Assembly: GCF_051014685.1 (NCBI RefSeq)
Contig: NW_027478760.1
Location: 186,001 to 250,000 of the forward strand
Reading direction: 5' to 3'
Source: Ptiloglossa arizonensis
Taxonomy: Eukaryota; Arthropoda; Insecta; Hymenoptera; Colletidae
DNA length: 64,000 bases
Below the pieces are notes generated by a model. The model was not told the DNA's origin, ran no database searches, and saw only the letters and a list, made by a program, of their open reading frames with translations. Shown here piece by piece: positions 9,791 through 22,880 of this stretch. Position 1 is the stretch's first letter; each line of letters opens with the position of its first letter. Both the position numbers and the translations under genes were made by a program.

Positions 9791-11173
9791 ACCATTGGAA
9801 GCGGGCGAGTTTCTACTTTCAGACGCAACAGGAATTTCTCGAGTTTGTCAGTCCTTTCACGAGATATGGGAGTTTGAAGTTAAGGAATGGTTGAGAAACC
9901 ATCAAAATTTTCCCAATTCTGATGATAGAAACGAATAACTGCAACGGCCTACGGGGAAAGTACACACTCCATGTAATCGGGTGAGTTTCTACTTTTAGAT
10001 GCAGCAGGAATTTCTGGAGTTCGTCAATCGGCTCGCGAGATATGGGAGTTAGGAGTTAAGGAATCATTGAGAAACCATCAAAATTTTCGCAAGTCTGATA
10101 CTCGAAACCAATAACTACTATGGCCCAGGGCAAAAATACACATACCGTTGTAATCGGGCGAGTTTCTGCTTTCAGATGCAACAGGAATTTCGCGAGTTCG
10201 TCATTCTGTTCGCGCGATAAGACATTTTGATTTTAAGGAATGGTTGAGAAACCATCAAAATTTTCGCTGGTCTGATACTCGAAACCAATAACTGGAATGG
10301 CCTAGGGGAAAAGTACACACACTACTGTAATCGCGCGAGTTTCTACTTTCAGATGCAACAGGAATTTCTCGAGTTCGCCAATCCGTTCGCGAGGTATGGG
10401 AGTTTGAAGTTAAGGAATGGTTGAGAAACCATCAAAATTTTCGCAAGCCTGATACTCGAAACCAATAACTACAATGGCCTAAGGCAAAAATACACATACC
10501 GTTGTAATCTGGCGAGTTTCCGCTTTCAGATGCAACTGGAATTTCTCGAGTTCGTCAATCCGTTCACGAGATATGGTAGTTTGAAGTTAACGAATGGTTG
10601 AGAAACCTTCAAAATTTTCGCAATTCTGATGCTAGGAACGAATAACTGGTATGGCCTAGGCGAAAAATACACATACCGTTGTAATCGGGCGAGTTTCTGC
10701 TTTCAGATGCAACAGGAATTTCTCGAGTTCGTCAATCGGTTCGCGAGATATGGGAGTTAGGAGTTAAGAGATGGTTGAGAAACCATCAAAATTTTCGCAA
10801 TTCTGATGCTAGAAACGAATATCTGCAATGGCCTAGGGGAAAAGTACACACACAATTGGAATCGGTCGAGTTACTACTTTCAGACGCAAGAGGAATTTCT
10901 CGAGTTTGTCAATCCTTTCGCGAGATATGGGAGTTTGAAGTTAAGCAATGGTTGAGGACCATCAAAATTTTCGCAAGCCTGATTCTCGAAACCAATAACT
11001 ACAATGGCCTAAGGCAAAAATACACATACCGTTGTAATCGGGCGAGTTTCCGCTTTCAGATGCAACTGGAATTTCTCGAGTTCGTCAATCCGTTCACGAG
11101 ATATTGTAGTTTGAAGTTTACGAATGGTTGAGAAACCATCAAAATTTTCGCAATTCTGATGCTAGGAACGAAT

Positions 11174-11556
11174 AACTGGAATGGCCTAGGGGAAAAATAC
11201 ACATACCGTTGTAATCGGGCGAGTTTCTGGTTTCAGATGCAACAGAAATTTTTCGGATTCGTCAATCCGTTCGTGAAATGTCGGAGTTTGGAAATAAGAG
11301 ATGGTTGAGAAACCATCAAAATTTTCGCAATTCTGCTGGTAGAAACGAGTAACTGGAATGGCCTAGGGCAAAAACATGCATACCGTTGTAATCGGGCGAG
11401 TTTCTGCTTTCAGATGAAACAGGAATTTCTCGAGTTCGTCAATCCGTTCGCGAGATATGGGAGTTTGAAGTTAAGGAATGGTTGGGAAACCATCAAAATT
11501 TTCGCAAGTCTGATACTCGAAACCCATAACTGGAATGACCTAGGGGAAAAGTACAC
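11174..11556 (+). repeat. Module with CAGATGAAACAGG start, copy 2
   Basis: Second copy of the module at 9,405. It ends next to the start of the 1,945-bp HOR. The TGA within the dyad is changed to TGG (ggttgggaaacc), a variant shared with all other members of the module. Confidence 0.7.
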
Positions 11557-11566
11557 ACACCACTGT

Positions 11567-13511
11567 AATCGGGCGAGTTTCTACTTTCAGATGCAACAGG
11601 AATTTCTCGAGTTCGTCAATCCGTTCGCGAGATAAGACAATTTGAAGTTAAGGAATGGTTGGGAAACCACCAAAATTTTCGCTGGTCTGATACTCGAAAC
11701 CAATAACTGGAATGGCCTAGGGGAAAAGTACACACACCACTGTAATCGGGCGAGTTTCTACTTTCAGATGCAACAGGAATTTCTCGAGTTCGCCAATCCG
11801 TTCGCGAAATATCGGAGTTTGGATTTAAGAAATGGTTGAGAAACCATCAAAATTTTCGCAATTCTGATGCTAGAAACGAATAACTGGAATGGCCTAGGGC
11901 AAAAATATGCATACCGTTGTAATCGGGCGAGATTCTGCTTTCAGATGGAACAGGAATTTCCCGAGTTCGTCAATCCGTTCGCGAGATATGGGAGTTTGAA
12001 GTTAAGGAATGGTTGAGAAACTATCAAAATTTTCGCTGGTCTGATACTCGAACCAATAACTGCTATGGCCTAGGGGAAAAATACACATACTGTTGTAATC
12101 GGGAGGGTTTTTACTTTCAGATGCACCAGTAATTTTTCGAATTCGTCAATCCGTTCGCGAAATATCGGAGTTTGGAGTTAAACAATGGTTGAGAAACCAT
12201 AAAAATTTCCGTAAGTCTGATACTCGAAACCAATAACTACAATGGCCTCGAGGAAAAATACACACACCATTGTAATCGGGCGAGTTTCTACTTTCACATG
12301 CAACAGGAATTTCTCGAGTTCGTCAATCCGTTCGCGAGATATGGGAGTTTGAAGTTAAGAGATGGTTGAGAAACAATCAAAATCTTCGCAAGTCTGATAC
12401 TCGAAAACAATAGCTACTATGGCCCAGGGCAAAAATACACATACCGTTGTAATAGGGAGCGTTTCTACTTTCAGATGCAACAGAAATTTTTCGGATTCGT
12501 CAATCCGTTCGCGAAATATCGGAGTTTGGAGTTAAGAGATAGTTGAGAAACCATCAAAATTTTCGCAATTCTGATGCTACAAACGAATTACTGGAATGGC
12601 GCAGGGGAAAAGTACACACACCATTGTAATCGGGCGAGTTTCTACTTTCAGATGCAACAGGAATTTCTCGAGTTCGTCAATCGGTTCGCGAGATATGGGA
12701 GTTTGAAGTTAAGAGATGGTTGAGAAACCATCAAAATTTGAGCTGGTCTGATACTCGAAACCCATAACTACAAAGGCCTAGGGGAAAAATACACATACCG
12801 CTGTGATCGGGCGAGTTTCTGCTTTCAGATGCAACAGGAATTTCCCGAGTTCGTCAAACGGTTCGCGAGATATGGGAGTTTGAAGTTAAGGGATGGTTGA
12901 GAAACCATCAAAATTTTCGCTGGTCCGATACTCGAAACCAATAACTGGAATGGCCTAGGGGAAATGTACACACACCGTTTTAATCGGGCGAGTTTCTGCT
13001 TTCAGATGCAACAGGAATTTATCGAGTTCGTCAAACGGTTCGCGAGATATGGGAGTTTGAAGTTAAGGAATGGTTGAGAAACCATCTAAATTTCGCAAGT
13101 CTGATACCCGAAACCAATGACTACTATTGCCTAGGGCAAAAATACACATACCCTTGTAATCTGTCGAGTTGATGCTTTCAGATGCAACAGCAATTTCTCG
13201 AGTTCGTCAATCTGTTCGCGAGATATGGGAGTTTGAAGTGAAGGAATGGTTGAGAAACCATCAAAATTTTCGCTGGTCTGATACTCGAAACTAATAACTA
13301 CAATGGCCTACGGGAAAAGTACACATAACATTGTAATCGGGCGAGTTTCTACTCTCAGATGCAGCAGGAATTTCTCGAGTTCGTCAATCCGTTCGCGAGA
13401 TATGGGAGTTTGACGTTAAGGAATGTTTGAGCAACCATCAAAATTTTCGCTGGTCTGATACTCGAAACCAATAACTGGAATGGCCTAGGGGAAATGTACA
13501 CACACCGTTTT
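11567..13511 (+). repeat. 11-mer HOR (1,945 bp), copy 1
   Basis: First of three consecutive copies. Diagnostic order: gataagac monomer, cgaaatatcgg monomer with gatttaagaaatgg, CAGATGGAACAGG monomer, CAGATGCACCAG monomer with accataaaaatttccg, a monomer with aatcttcgc, and one with atttgagctgg. The same order recurs at +1,945 and +3,890. Copies 1 and 2 differ by only a handful of substitutions by eye, for example caccaaaa versus catcaaaa near 11,670. The left border lies within the site-2 region, ctgtaatcgggcgag. Confidence 0.92.
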
Positions 13512-15456
13512 AATCGGGCGAGTTTCTACTTTCAGATGCAACAGGAATTTCTCGAGTTCGTCAATCCGTTCGCGAGATAAGACAGTTTGAAGTTAAGGAA
13601 TGTTTGGGAAACCATCAAAATTTTCGCTGGTCTGATACTCGAAACCAATAACTGGAATGGCCTAGGGGAAAAGTACACACACCACTGTAATCGGGCGAGT
13701 TTCTACTTTCAGATGCAACAGGAATTTCTCGAGTTCGCCAATCCGTTCGCGAAATATCGGAGTTTGGATTTAAGAAATGGTTGAGAAACCATCAAAATTT
13801 TCGCAATTCTGATGCTAGAAACGAATAACTGGAATGGCGTAGGGCAAAAATATGCATACCGTTGTAATCGGGCGAGATTCTGCTTTCAGATGGAACAGGA
13901 ATTTCCCGAGTTCGTCAATCCGTTCGCGAGATATGGGAGTTTGAAGTTAAGGAATGGTTGAGAAACTATCAAAATTTTCGCTGGTCTGATACTCGAACCA
14001 ATAACTGCTATGGCCTAGGGGAAAAATACACATACTGTTGTAATCGGGAGGGTTTTTACTTTCAGATGCACCAGTAATTTTTCGAATTCGTCAATCCGTT
14101 CGCGAAATATCGGAGTTTGGAGTTAAACAATGGTTGAGAAACCATAAAAATTTCCGTAAGTCTGATACTCGAAACCAATAACTACAATGGCCTCGAGGAA
14201 AAATACAAACACCATTGTAATCGGGCGAGTTTCTACTTTCACATGCAACAGGAATTTCTCGAGTTCGTCAATCCGTTCGCGAGATATGGGAGTTTGAAGT
14301 TAAGAGATGGTTGAGAAACAATCAAAATCTTCGCAAGTCTGATACTCGAAAACAATAGCTACTATGGCCCAGGGCAAAAATACACATACCGTTGTAATAG
14401 GGAGCGTTTCTACTTTCAGATGCAACAGAAATTTTTCGGATTCGTCAATCCGTTCGCGAAATATCGGAGTTTGGAGTTAAGAGATAGTTGAGAAACCATC
14501 AAAATTTTCGCAATTCTGATGCTACAAACGAATTACTGGAATGGCGCAGGGGAAAAGTACACACACCATTGTAATCGGGCGAGTTTCTACTTTCAGATGC
14601 AACAGGAATTTCTCGAGTTCGTCAATCGGTTCGCGAGATATGGGAGTTTGAAGTTAAGAGATGGTTGAGAAACCATCAAAATTTGAGCTGGTCTGATACT
14701 CGAAACCCATAACTACAAAGGCCTAGGGGAAAAATACACATACCGCTGTGATCGGGCGAGTTTCTGCTTTCAGATGCAACAGGAATTTCCCGAGTTCGTC
14801 AAACGGTTCGCGAGATATGGGAGTTTGAAGTTAAGGGATGGTTGAGAAACCATCAAAATTTTCGCTGGTCCGATACTCGAAACCAATAACTGGAATGGCC
14901 TAGGGGAAATGTACACACACCGTTTTAATCGGGCGAGTTTCTGCTTTCAGATGCAACAGGAATTTCTCAAGTTCGTCAAACGGTTCGCGAGATATGGGAG
15001 TTTGAAGTTAAGGAATGGTTGAGAAACCATCTAAATTTCGCAAGTCTGATACCCGAAACCAATGACTACTATTGCCTAGGGCAAAAATACACATACGTTT
15101 GTAATCTGTCGAGTTGATGCTTTCAGATGCAACAGCAATTTCTCGAGTTCGTCAATCTGTTCGCGAGATATGGGAGTTTGAAGTGAAGGAATGGTTGAGA
15201 AACCATCAAAATTTTCGCTGGTCTGATACTCGAAAATAATAACTACAATGGCCTACGGGAAAAGTACACATAACATTGTAATCGGGCGAGTTTCTACTCT
15301 CAGATGCAGCAGGAATTTCTCGAGTTCGTCAATCCGTTCGCGAGATATGGGAGTTTGACGTTAAGGAATGTTTGAGCAACCATCAAAATTTTCGCTGGTC
15401 TGATACTCGAAACCAATAACTGGAATGGCCTAGGGGAAATGTACACACACCGTTTT
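13512..15456 (+). repeat. 11-mer HOR (1,945 bp), copy 2
   Basis: Middle copy, co-linear with copy 1 throughout. Visible differences are single bases, for example ggcgtaggg for ggcctaggg near 13,837 and tacaaacac for tacacacac near 14,206. Such high identity indicates recent amplification. Confidence 0.92.
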
Positions 15457-17401
15457 AATCGGGCGAGTTTCTACTTTCAGATGCAACAGGAATTTCTCGA
15501 GTTCGTCAATCCGTTCGCGAGATAAGACAGTTTGAAGTTAAGGAATGGTTGGGAAACCATCAAAATTTTCGCTGGTCTGATACTCGAAACCAATAACTGG
15601 AATGGCCTAGGGGAAAAGTACACACACCACTGTAATCGGGCGAGTTTCTACTTTCAGATGCAACAGGAATTTCTCGAGTTCGCCAATCCGTTCGCGAAAT
15701 ATCGGAGTTTGGATTTAAGAAATGGTTGAGAAACCATCAAAATTTTCGCAATTCTGATGCTAGAAACGAATAACTGGAATGGCCTAGGGCAAAAATATGC
15801 ATACCGTTGTAATCGGGCGAGATTCTGCTTTCAGATGGAACAGGAATTTCCCGAGTTCGTCAATCCGTTCGCGAGATATGGGAGTTTGAAGTTAAGGAAT
15901 GGTTGAGAAACTATCAAAATTTTCGCTGGTCTGATACTCGAACCAATAACTGCTATGGCCTAGGGGAAAAATACACATACTGTTGTAATCGGGAGGGTTT
16001 TTACTTTCAGATGCACCAGTAATTTTTCGAATTCGTCAATCCGTTCGCGAAATATCGGAGTTTGAAGTTAAGCAATGGTTGAGAAACCATAAAAATTTCC
16101 GTAAGTCTGATACTCGAAACCAATAACTACAATGGCCTCGAGGAAAAATACACACACCATTGTAATCGGGCGAGTTTCTACTTTCACATGCAACAGGAAT
16201 TTCTCGAGTTCGTCAATCCGTTCGCGAGATATGGGAGTTTGAAGTTAAGAGATGGTTGAGAAACAATCAAAATCTTCGCAAGTCTGATACTCGAAAACAA
16301 TAGCTACTATGGCCCAGGGCAAAAATACACATACCGTTGTAATAGGGAGCGTTTCTACTTTCAGATGCAACAGAAATTTTTCGGATTCGTCAATCCGTTC
16401 GCGAAATATCGGAGTTTGGAGTTAAGAGATAGTTGAGAAACCATCAAAATTTTCGCAATTCTGATGCTACAAACGAATTACTGGAATGGCCCAGGGGAAA
16501 AGTACACACACCATTGTATTCGGGCGAGTTTCTACTTTCAGATGCAACAGGAATTTCTCGAGTTCGTCAATCGGTTCGCGAGATATGGGAGTTTGAAGTT
16601 AAGAGATGGTTGAGAAACTATCAAAATTTGAGCTGGTCTGATACTCGAAACCCATAACTACAAAGGCCTAGGGGAAAAATACACATACCGCTGTGATCGG
16701 GTGAGTTTCTGCTTTCAGATGCAACAGGAATTTCTCGAGTTCGTCAATCGGTTCGCGAGATATGGGAGTTTGAAGTTAAGAGATGGTTGAGAAACCATCA
16801 AAATTTGAGCTGGTCTGATACTCGAAACCAATAATTACAAAGGCCTAGGGGAAATGTACACACACCGTTTTAAACGGGCGAGTTTCTGCTTTCAGATGCA
16901 ACAGGAATTTCTCGAGTTCGTCAAACGGTTCGCGAGATATGGGAGTTTGAAGTTAAGGAATGGTTGAGAAACCATCTAAATTTCGCAAGTCTGATACCCG
17001 AAACCAATGACTACTATTGCCTAGGGCAAAAATACACATACCTTTGTAATCGGTCGAGTTGATGCTTTCAGATGCAACAGCAATTTCTCGAGTTCGTCAA
17101 TCTGTTCGCGAGATATGGGAGTTTGAAGTGAAGGAATGGTTGAGAAACCATCAAAATTTTCGCTGGTCTGATACTCGAAACTAATAACTACAATGGCCTA
17201 CGGGAAAAGTACACATAACATTGTAATCGGGCGAGTTTCTACTCTCAGATGCAGCAGGAATTTCTCGAGTTCGTCAATCCGTTCGCGAGATATGGGAGTT
17301 TGAAGTTAAGGAATGTTTGAGCAACCATCAAAATTTTCGCTGGTCTGATACTCGAAACCAATAACTGGAATGTCCTAGGGGAAATGTACACACACCGTTT
17401 T
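15457..17401 (+). repeat. 11-mer HOR (1,945 bp), copy 3, with a converted monomer
   Basis: Third copy, same length. One monomer (about 16,720-16,850) does not match its counterparts in copies 1 and 2. It carries cgagttcgtcaatcgg, taagagatgg and atttgagctgg, all copied from the preceding monomer, instead of cccgagttcgtcaaacgg and attttcgctggtccg. Length is unchanged, as expected for gene conversion. Homology to the unit start ends near 17,419. Confidence 0.9.
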
Positions 17402-17494
17402 AATCGGGCGAGTTTCTGCTTTCAGATGCAACAGGAATTTCTCGAGTTCGTCAATCGGTTCACGAGATATGGGAGTTTGAAGTTAAGGAATGGT

Positions 17495-19460
17495 TGAGAA
17501 ACCATCAAAATTTGCGCAAGTCTGATACCCGAAACCAAAAACTACAATGGCCTAGGGCAAAAATACACATACCGTTGTAATCGGGAGAGTTTCTGCTTTC
17601 AGATGCAAGAGGAACTTCTCGAGTTCGTCAATCTGTTCGCGAGATATGGCAGTTTGAAGTTAAGGAATGGTTGAGAAACCATCAAAATTTTCGCAAGTCT
17701 GATCCTCGAAACCAATAACTACTATGGCCTAGGGCAACAATAAACATACCGTTGTAATCGGGCGAGTTTCTGCTTTCAGATGCAACAGAAATTTCTCGGA
17801 TTCCTCAATCCGTTCGCGAAATTTTGGAGTTTGAATTTAAGGAATGGTTGAGAAACCATCAAAATTTTCGCAAGTCTCATACTCGAAACCAATAACTACT
17901 ATGGCCTAGGACAAAAATACACATTCCGTTGTAATCGGTCGAGTTTCTGCTTTCAGATGCAACAGGAATTTCTCGGGTTCGTCAATCTGTTCGCGAGATA
18001 TGGGAGTTTGAAGTTAAGGAATTGTTGAGAAACCATCAAAATTTTCGCTGGTCTGATACTCGAAACCAATAATTGGAATGGCCTAGGAGAAATGTACACA
18101 TAACGTTGTAATAGGGAGAGTTTTTACTCTCAGATGCAACAGAAATTTTTCCGATTCGTCAATCCGTTCGCGAAATATCGGAGTTTGAAGTTAAGGAATG
18201 GTTGAGAAACCATCAAAATTTGCTCAAGTCTGGTACCCGAAACCAATAACTACTACTGCCTAGGGCAAAAATACACATACCGTTGTAATCGGGAGAGTTT
18301 CTGCTTTCAGATGCAAGAGGAACTTCTCGAGTTCGTCAATCTGTTCGCGAGATATGGCAGTTTGAAGTTAAGGAATGGTTGAGAAACCATCAAAATTTTC
18401 GCAAGTCTGATCCTCGAAACCAATAACTACTATGGCCTAGGGCAACAATAAACATACCGTTGTAATCGGGCGAGTTTCTGCTTTCAGATGCAACAGAAAT
18501 TTCTCGGATTCCTCAATCCGTTCGCGAAATTTTGGAGTTTGAATTTAAGGAATGGTTGAGAAACCATCAAAATTTTCGCAAGTCTCATACTCGAAACCAA
18601 TAACGACTATGGCCTAGGACAAAAAAAACACATACCGTTGTAATCGGGCGAGTTTCTGCTTTCAGATGCAACAGAAATTTCTCGGATTCGTCAATCCGTT
18701 CGCGAGATATGGGAGTTTGAAGTTAAGGAATGGTTGAGAAACCATCAAAATTTGCGCAAGTCTGGTACCCGAAACCAATAACTACTACTGCCTAGGGCAA
18801 AAATACACATACCGTTGTAATCGGGAGAGTTTCTGCTTTCAGATGCAAGAGGAACTTCTCGAGTTCGTCAATCTGTTCGCGAGATATGGCAGTTTGAAGT
18901 TAAGGAATGGTTGAGAAACCATCAAAATTTTCGCAAGTCTGATCCTCGAAACCAATAACTACTATGGCCTAGGGCAACAATAAACATACCGTTGTAATCG
19001 GGCGAGTTTCTGCTTTCAGATGCAACAGAAATTTCTCGGATTCCTCAATCCGTTCGCGAAATTTTGGAGTTTGAATTTAAGGAATGGTTGAGAAACCATC
19101 AAAATTTTCGCAAGTCTCATACACGAAACCAATAACTACTATGGCCTAGGACAAAAAAAACACATACCGTTGTAATCGGGCGAGTTTCTGCTTTCAGATG
19201 CAACAGAAATTTCTCGGGTTCCTCAATCCGTTCGCGAAATTTTGGAGTTTGAATTTAAGGAATGGTTGAGAAACCATCAAAATTTTCGCAAGTCTCATAC
19301 TCGAAACCAATAACTACTATGGCCTAGGACAAAAAAAACACATACCGTTGTAATCGGGCGAGTTTCTGCTTTCAGATGCAACAGAAATTTCTCGGATTCG
19401 TCAATCCGTTCGCGAGATATGGGAGTTTGAAGATAAGGAATGGTTGAGAAACCATCAAAA
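17495..19460 (+). repeat. Young 3-4-mer amplification
   Basis: The marker AGATGCAAGAGGAAC occurs at 17,601, 18,309 and 18,841, at spacings of 708 and 532 bp. The paired marker CTCGGATTCCTC occurs at 17,795, 18,503 and 19,035, with single-monomer echoes at 19,213 (CTCGGGTTCCTC) and 19,923. The first unit is a 4-mer, with an extra monomer related to 5,510-5,640, and the next is a 3-mer. Copies also share rare features such as gggcaacaataaacatacc and an eight-A run in gacaaaaaaaacacatacc. This looks like a local expansion caught early. Confidence 0.8.
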
Positions 19461-21496
19461 TTTTCGCTGGTCTGATACTCGAAACCAATAACTACAATGG
19501 CCTAGGGCAAAAATACACATACCGTTGTAATCGGGCGAGTTTCTGCTTTCAGATCCAAGAGGAACTTCTCGAGTTCGTCAATCCATTCACGAGATATGGG
19601 AGTTTGAATTTCAGGAATGGTTGAGAAACCATCAAAATTTGCGCAATTCTGAAGCTAGAAAAGAATAACTGGAATGGCATGGTGGAAAAAATACACATAC
19701 CGTTGTAATCGGGCGAGTTTCTACTCTCAGATGCAACAGGAATTTCTCGATTTCGTCAATCCGTTCGCGAGATATGGGAGTTTGAACTTAAGGAATGGTT
19801 GAGGAACCATCAAAATTTTCGCAAGTCTGATCCTCGAAACCAATAACTACTATGGCCTAGGGCAAAAATACACATACCGTTGTAATCGGGCGAGTTTCTG
19901 CTTTCAGATGCAACAGAAATTTCTCGGATTCCTCAATCCGTTCGCGAAATTTTGGAGTTTGGATTTAAGAAATGGTTGAGAAACCATCAATATTTTCGCA
20001 ATTCTGATGCTAGAAACGAATAACTGGAATGGCCTAGGGGAAAAATACACATACCGTTGTATTCGGGAGAGCTTCTACTTTCAGATGGAACAGAAATTTT
20101 TCGGATTCGGCAATCCATTCGCGAAATATTGGAGTTTGGAGTTAAGGAATGGTTGTGAAACCATAAAAATTTTCGCAAGGCTGATACTCGAAACCAATAA
20201 CTACTTTGGCCTAGGGCAAAAATACACATACCGTTGTAATCGGGCGAGTTTCTGCTTTAAGATGCAACAGTTAAAATTTCGAGTTCGTCAATCCGTTCGC
20301 GAGATATGGGAGTTTGAAGTTAAGGAATGGTTGAGGAACCATCAAAATTTTCGCAAGCCTGATACTCGAAACCAATAACAGGAATGGCCTAGGGGAAAGT
20401 ACACACACCATTCTAATCGTGCGAGTTTCAACTTTCAGATGCAACAGGAATTTCTCGAGTTAGTCGATCCGTTCGCGAGATATGGGGGTTTGAAGTTAAG
20501 GAATGGTTGAGAAACCATCAAAATTTTCGCAAGTCTGATGCTCGAAACCAATAACAGGAATGGCCTAGGGGAAAAGTAAACACACCATTGTAATGGGGCG
20601 AGTTTCTACCTTCAATGCAACAGGAATTTCTCGAGTTCGTCAATCCAATCGCGAGATATGGGAGTTTGGAGTTAAGGGACGGTTGAGAAACCATCAAAAT
20701 TTTCGCAATTCTGATGCTAGAAACGAATAACTGGAATGGCCAAGGGGAAAAGCACACACACCATTGTAAACGGACGAGTTTCTTATTTCAGATGCAACAG
20801 GAATTTCTCGAGTTCGTCAATCCGTTCGCGAGATATGGGAGTTTAAACTTAAGAAATGGATGAGAAACCATCAAAAATTTCACAATTCTGATGCTGGATA
20901 CGAATAACTAGAATGGCCTAGAGCAAAAATACACACACCATTGCAATCGGGCGAGCTTCTACTTTCAGATGAAACAGGAATTTCTCAAGTTCGTCAATCC
21001 GTTCGAGAGATATGGGAGTTTGAAGTTAAGGAATGGTTGAGGAACCATCAAAACTTTCGCAAGTCTGATACTCGAAACCAATAACTACTATGGCCTAGGG
21101 CAAAAATACACATACCATTGTAATCGAGCGAGTATCTGCTTTCAGATGCAACAGGAACTTCTCGAGTTCGTCAATCCGTTCGCGAGATATGGGAGTTTGC
21201 AGTTAAGAGACGTTTGAGAAACTATCAAAATATTCGCAATTCTGATGCTAGAAACGAATAACTGGAATAGCCTAGGGGAAAAGAACACAGACCGTTGTAA
21301 TTGGACGAGTATCTGCTTTCAGATGCAACAGGAACATCTCCAGGTCGTCAATCGGTTCGCGAGATATGTGAGTTTGAAATTAAGGAATGGTTGAGAATCC
21401 ATCAAAATTTTTGCAAGTCTGATACTCGAAACCAATAACTACTATTGCCTAGGGCAAAAACACACATACCGTTGTAATCGGTCGAGTTTCTACTTT
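19461..21496 (+). repeat. Heterogeneous monomers between HOR blocks
   Basis: About 11-12 monomers with no clear long-period repeat. Unusual units include ttaaaatttcgag at 20,270 in place of ggaatttctcgag, and monomers with ggttgaggaacc. One reads ccattgtaaacggacg near 20,760. No gene is visible. Confidence 0.6.
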
Positions 21497-22880
21497 CAGA
21501 TGCAACCGGAATTTCTCGAGTTCGTCAATCCGTTCGCGAGATATGGGAGTTTGAAGTTAAGGAATGGTTGAGAATCCATCAAAATTTTCGCAAGTCTGAT
21601 ACTCGAAACCATTAACTACTATTACCTAGGGCAAAAACACACATGCCGTTGTAATCGGTCGAGTTTCTGCTTTCAGATGCAACAGAAAGTTCTCGAGTTC
21701 GTCATTCTGTTCGCGAGATATGGGAGTTTGAAGATACGGAATGGTTGAGGAACCATCAAAATTTTCGCTGGTCTGATACTCGAAACAAATAACTACTGTG
21801 GCCTAGGGGAAATATACACACAACGTTGTAATCGGGAGAGTTTCTACTCTCAGATGCAACAGAATTTTTTCCGATTCGTCAATCCGTTCACGAAATATCG
21901 GAATTTGGAGTTAAGGAATGGTTGAGAAACTATCAAAATTTTCGCAAGTCTGCTACTCGAAACCAATAACTACAATGGCCTACGGGAAAAGTACACATAG
22001 CATTGTAATCGGGCGAGTTTCTACTCTCAGATGCAGCAGGAATTTCTCCAGTTCGTCAATCCGTTCGCGAGATATGGGAGTTTGAAGTTTAGGAATGGTT
22101 GAGAAACCATCAAAATTTTCGCTGGTCTGATACTCGAAACTAATAACTGGAATGGCCTAGGGGTAATGTACACACACCGTTGTAATCGGGCGAGTTTCTA
22201 CTTTCAGATGCAACAGGAATTTCTCGAGTTCGTCAATCCGTTCGCGAGATATGGGAGTTTGAAGTTAAGGAATGGTTGAGAAACCATCAAAATTTTCGCA
22301 ATTCTGATGCTAGAAACGACTAACTGGAATGGCCTAGGGGAAAAGTACACACATCTTTGTAATCGGGCGGGTTTCTACTTTCAGATGCAACAGGAATTTC
22401 TCTAGTTCGTCAATCGGTTCGCGAGATATGGGAGTTAGGATTTAAGAGATGGTTGAGGAACCATCAAAATTTTCGCAATCTCATGCTAGAAACGAATAAC
22501 TGGAATGGCCTAGGGGAAAAGTACACACACCATTGTAATCGGGCGAGTTTCTACTTTCAGATGCAACCGGAATTTCTCGAGTTCGTCAATCCGTTCGCGA
22601 GATATGGGAGTTTGAAGTTAAGGAATGGTTGAGAAACCATCAAAATTTGAGCTGGTCTGATACTCGAAACCATTAACTACATAGGCCTAGGGGAAAAATA
22701 CACATACCGTTGTAATCAGGCGAGTTTCTACTTTCAGATGCAACAGGAATTTCTCGAGTTCGTCAATCCGTTCGCGAGATATGGGAGTTTGAAGTTAAGG
22801 AATGGTTGAGAAACCATCAAAATTTTCGCAATTCTGATGCTAGAAACGACTAACTGGAATGGCCTAGGGGAAAAGTACAC
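21497..22880 (+). repeat. 14-mer-spaced duplication, copy 1
   Basis: Sequence from 21,497 to about 22,880 recurs 2,476 bp downstream. Shared rare markers are attaactactattacc (21,611 and 24,087), aagatacggaatgg, acaaataactactgtgg (21,785 and 24,261) and CAGATGCAGCAGG followed by tctccag (22,031 and 24,507). Divergence begins where this copy has accattg and the other acctttg. Confidence 0.85.
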
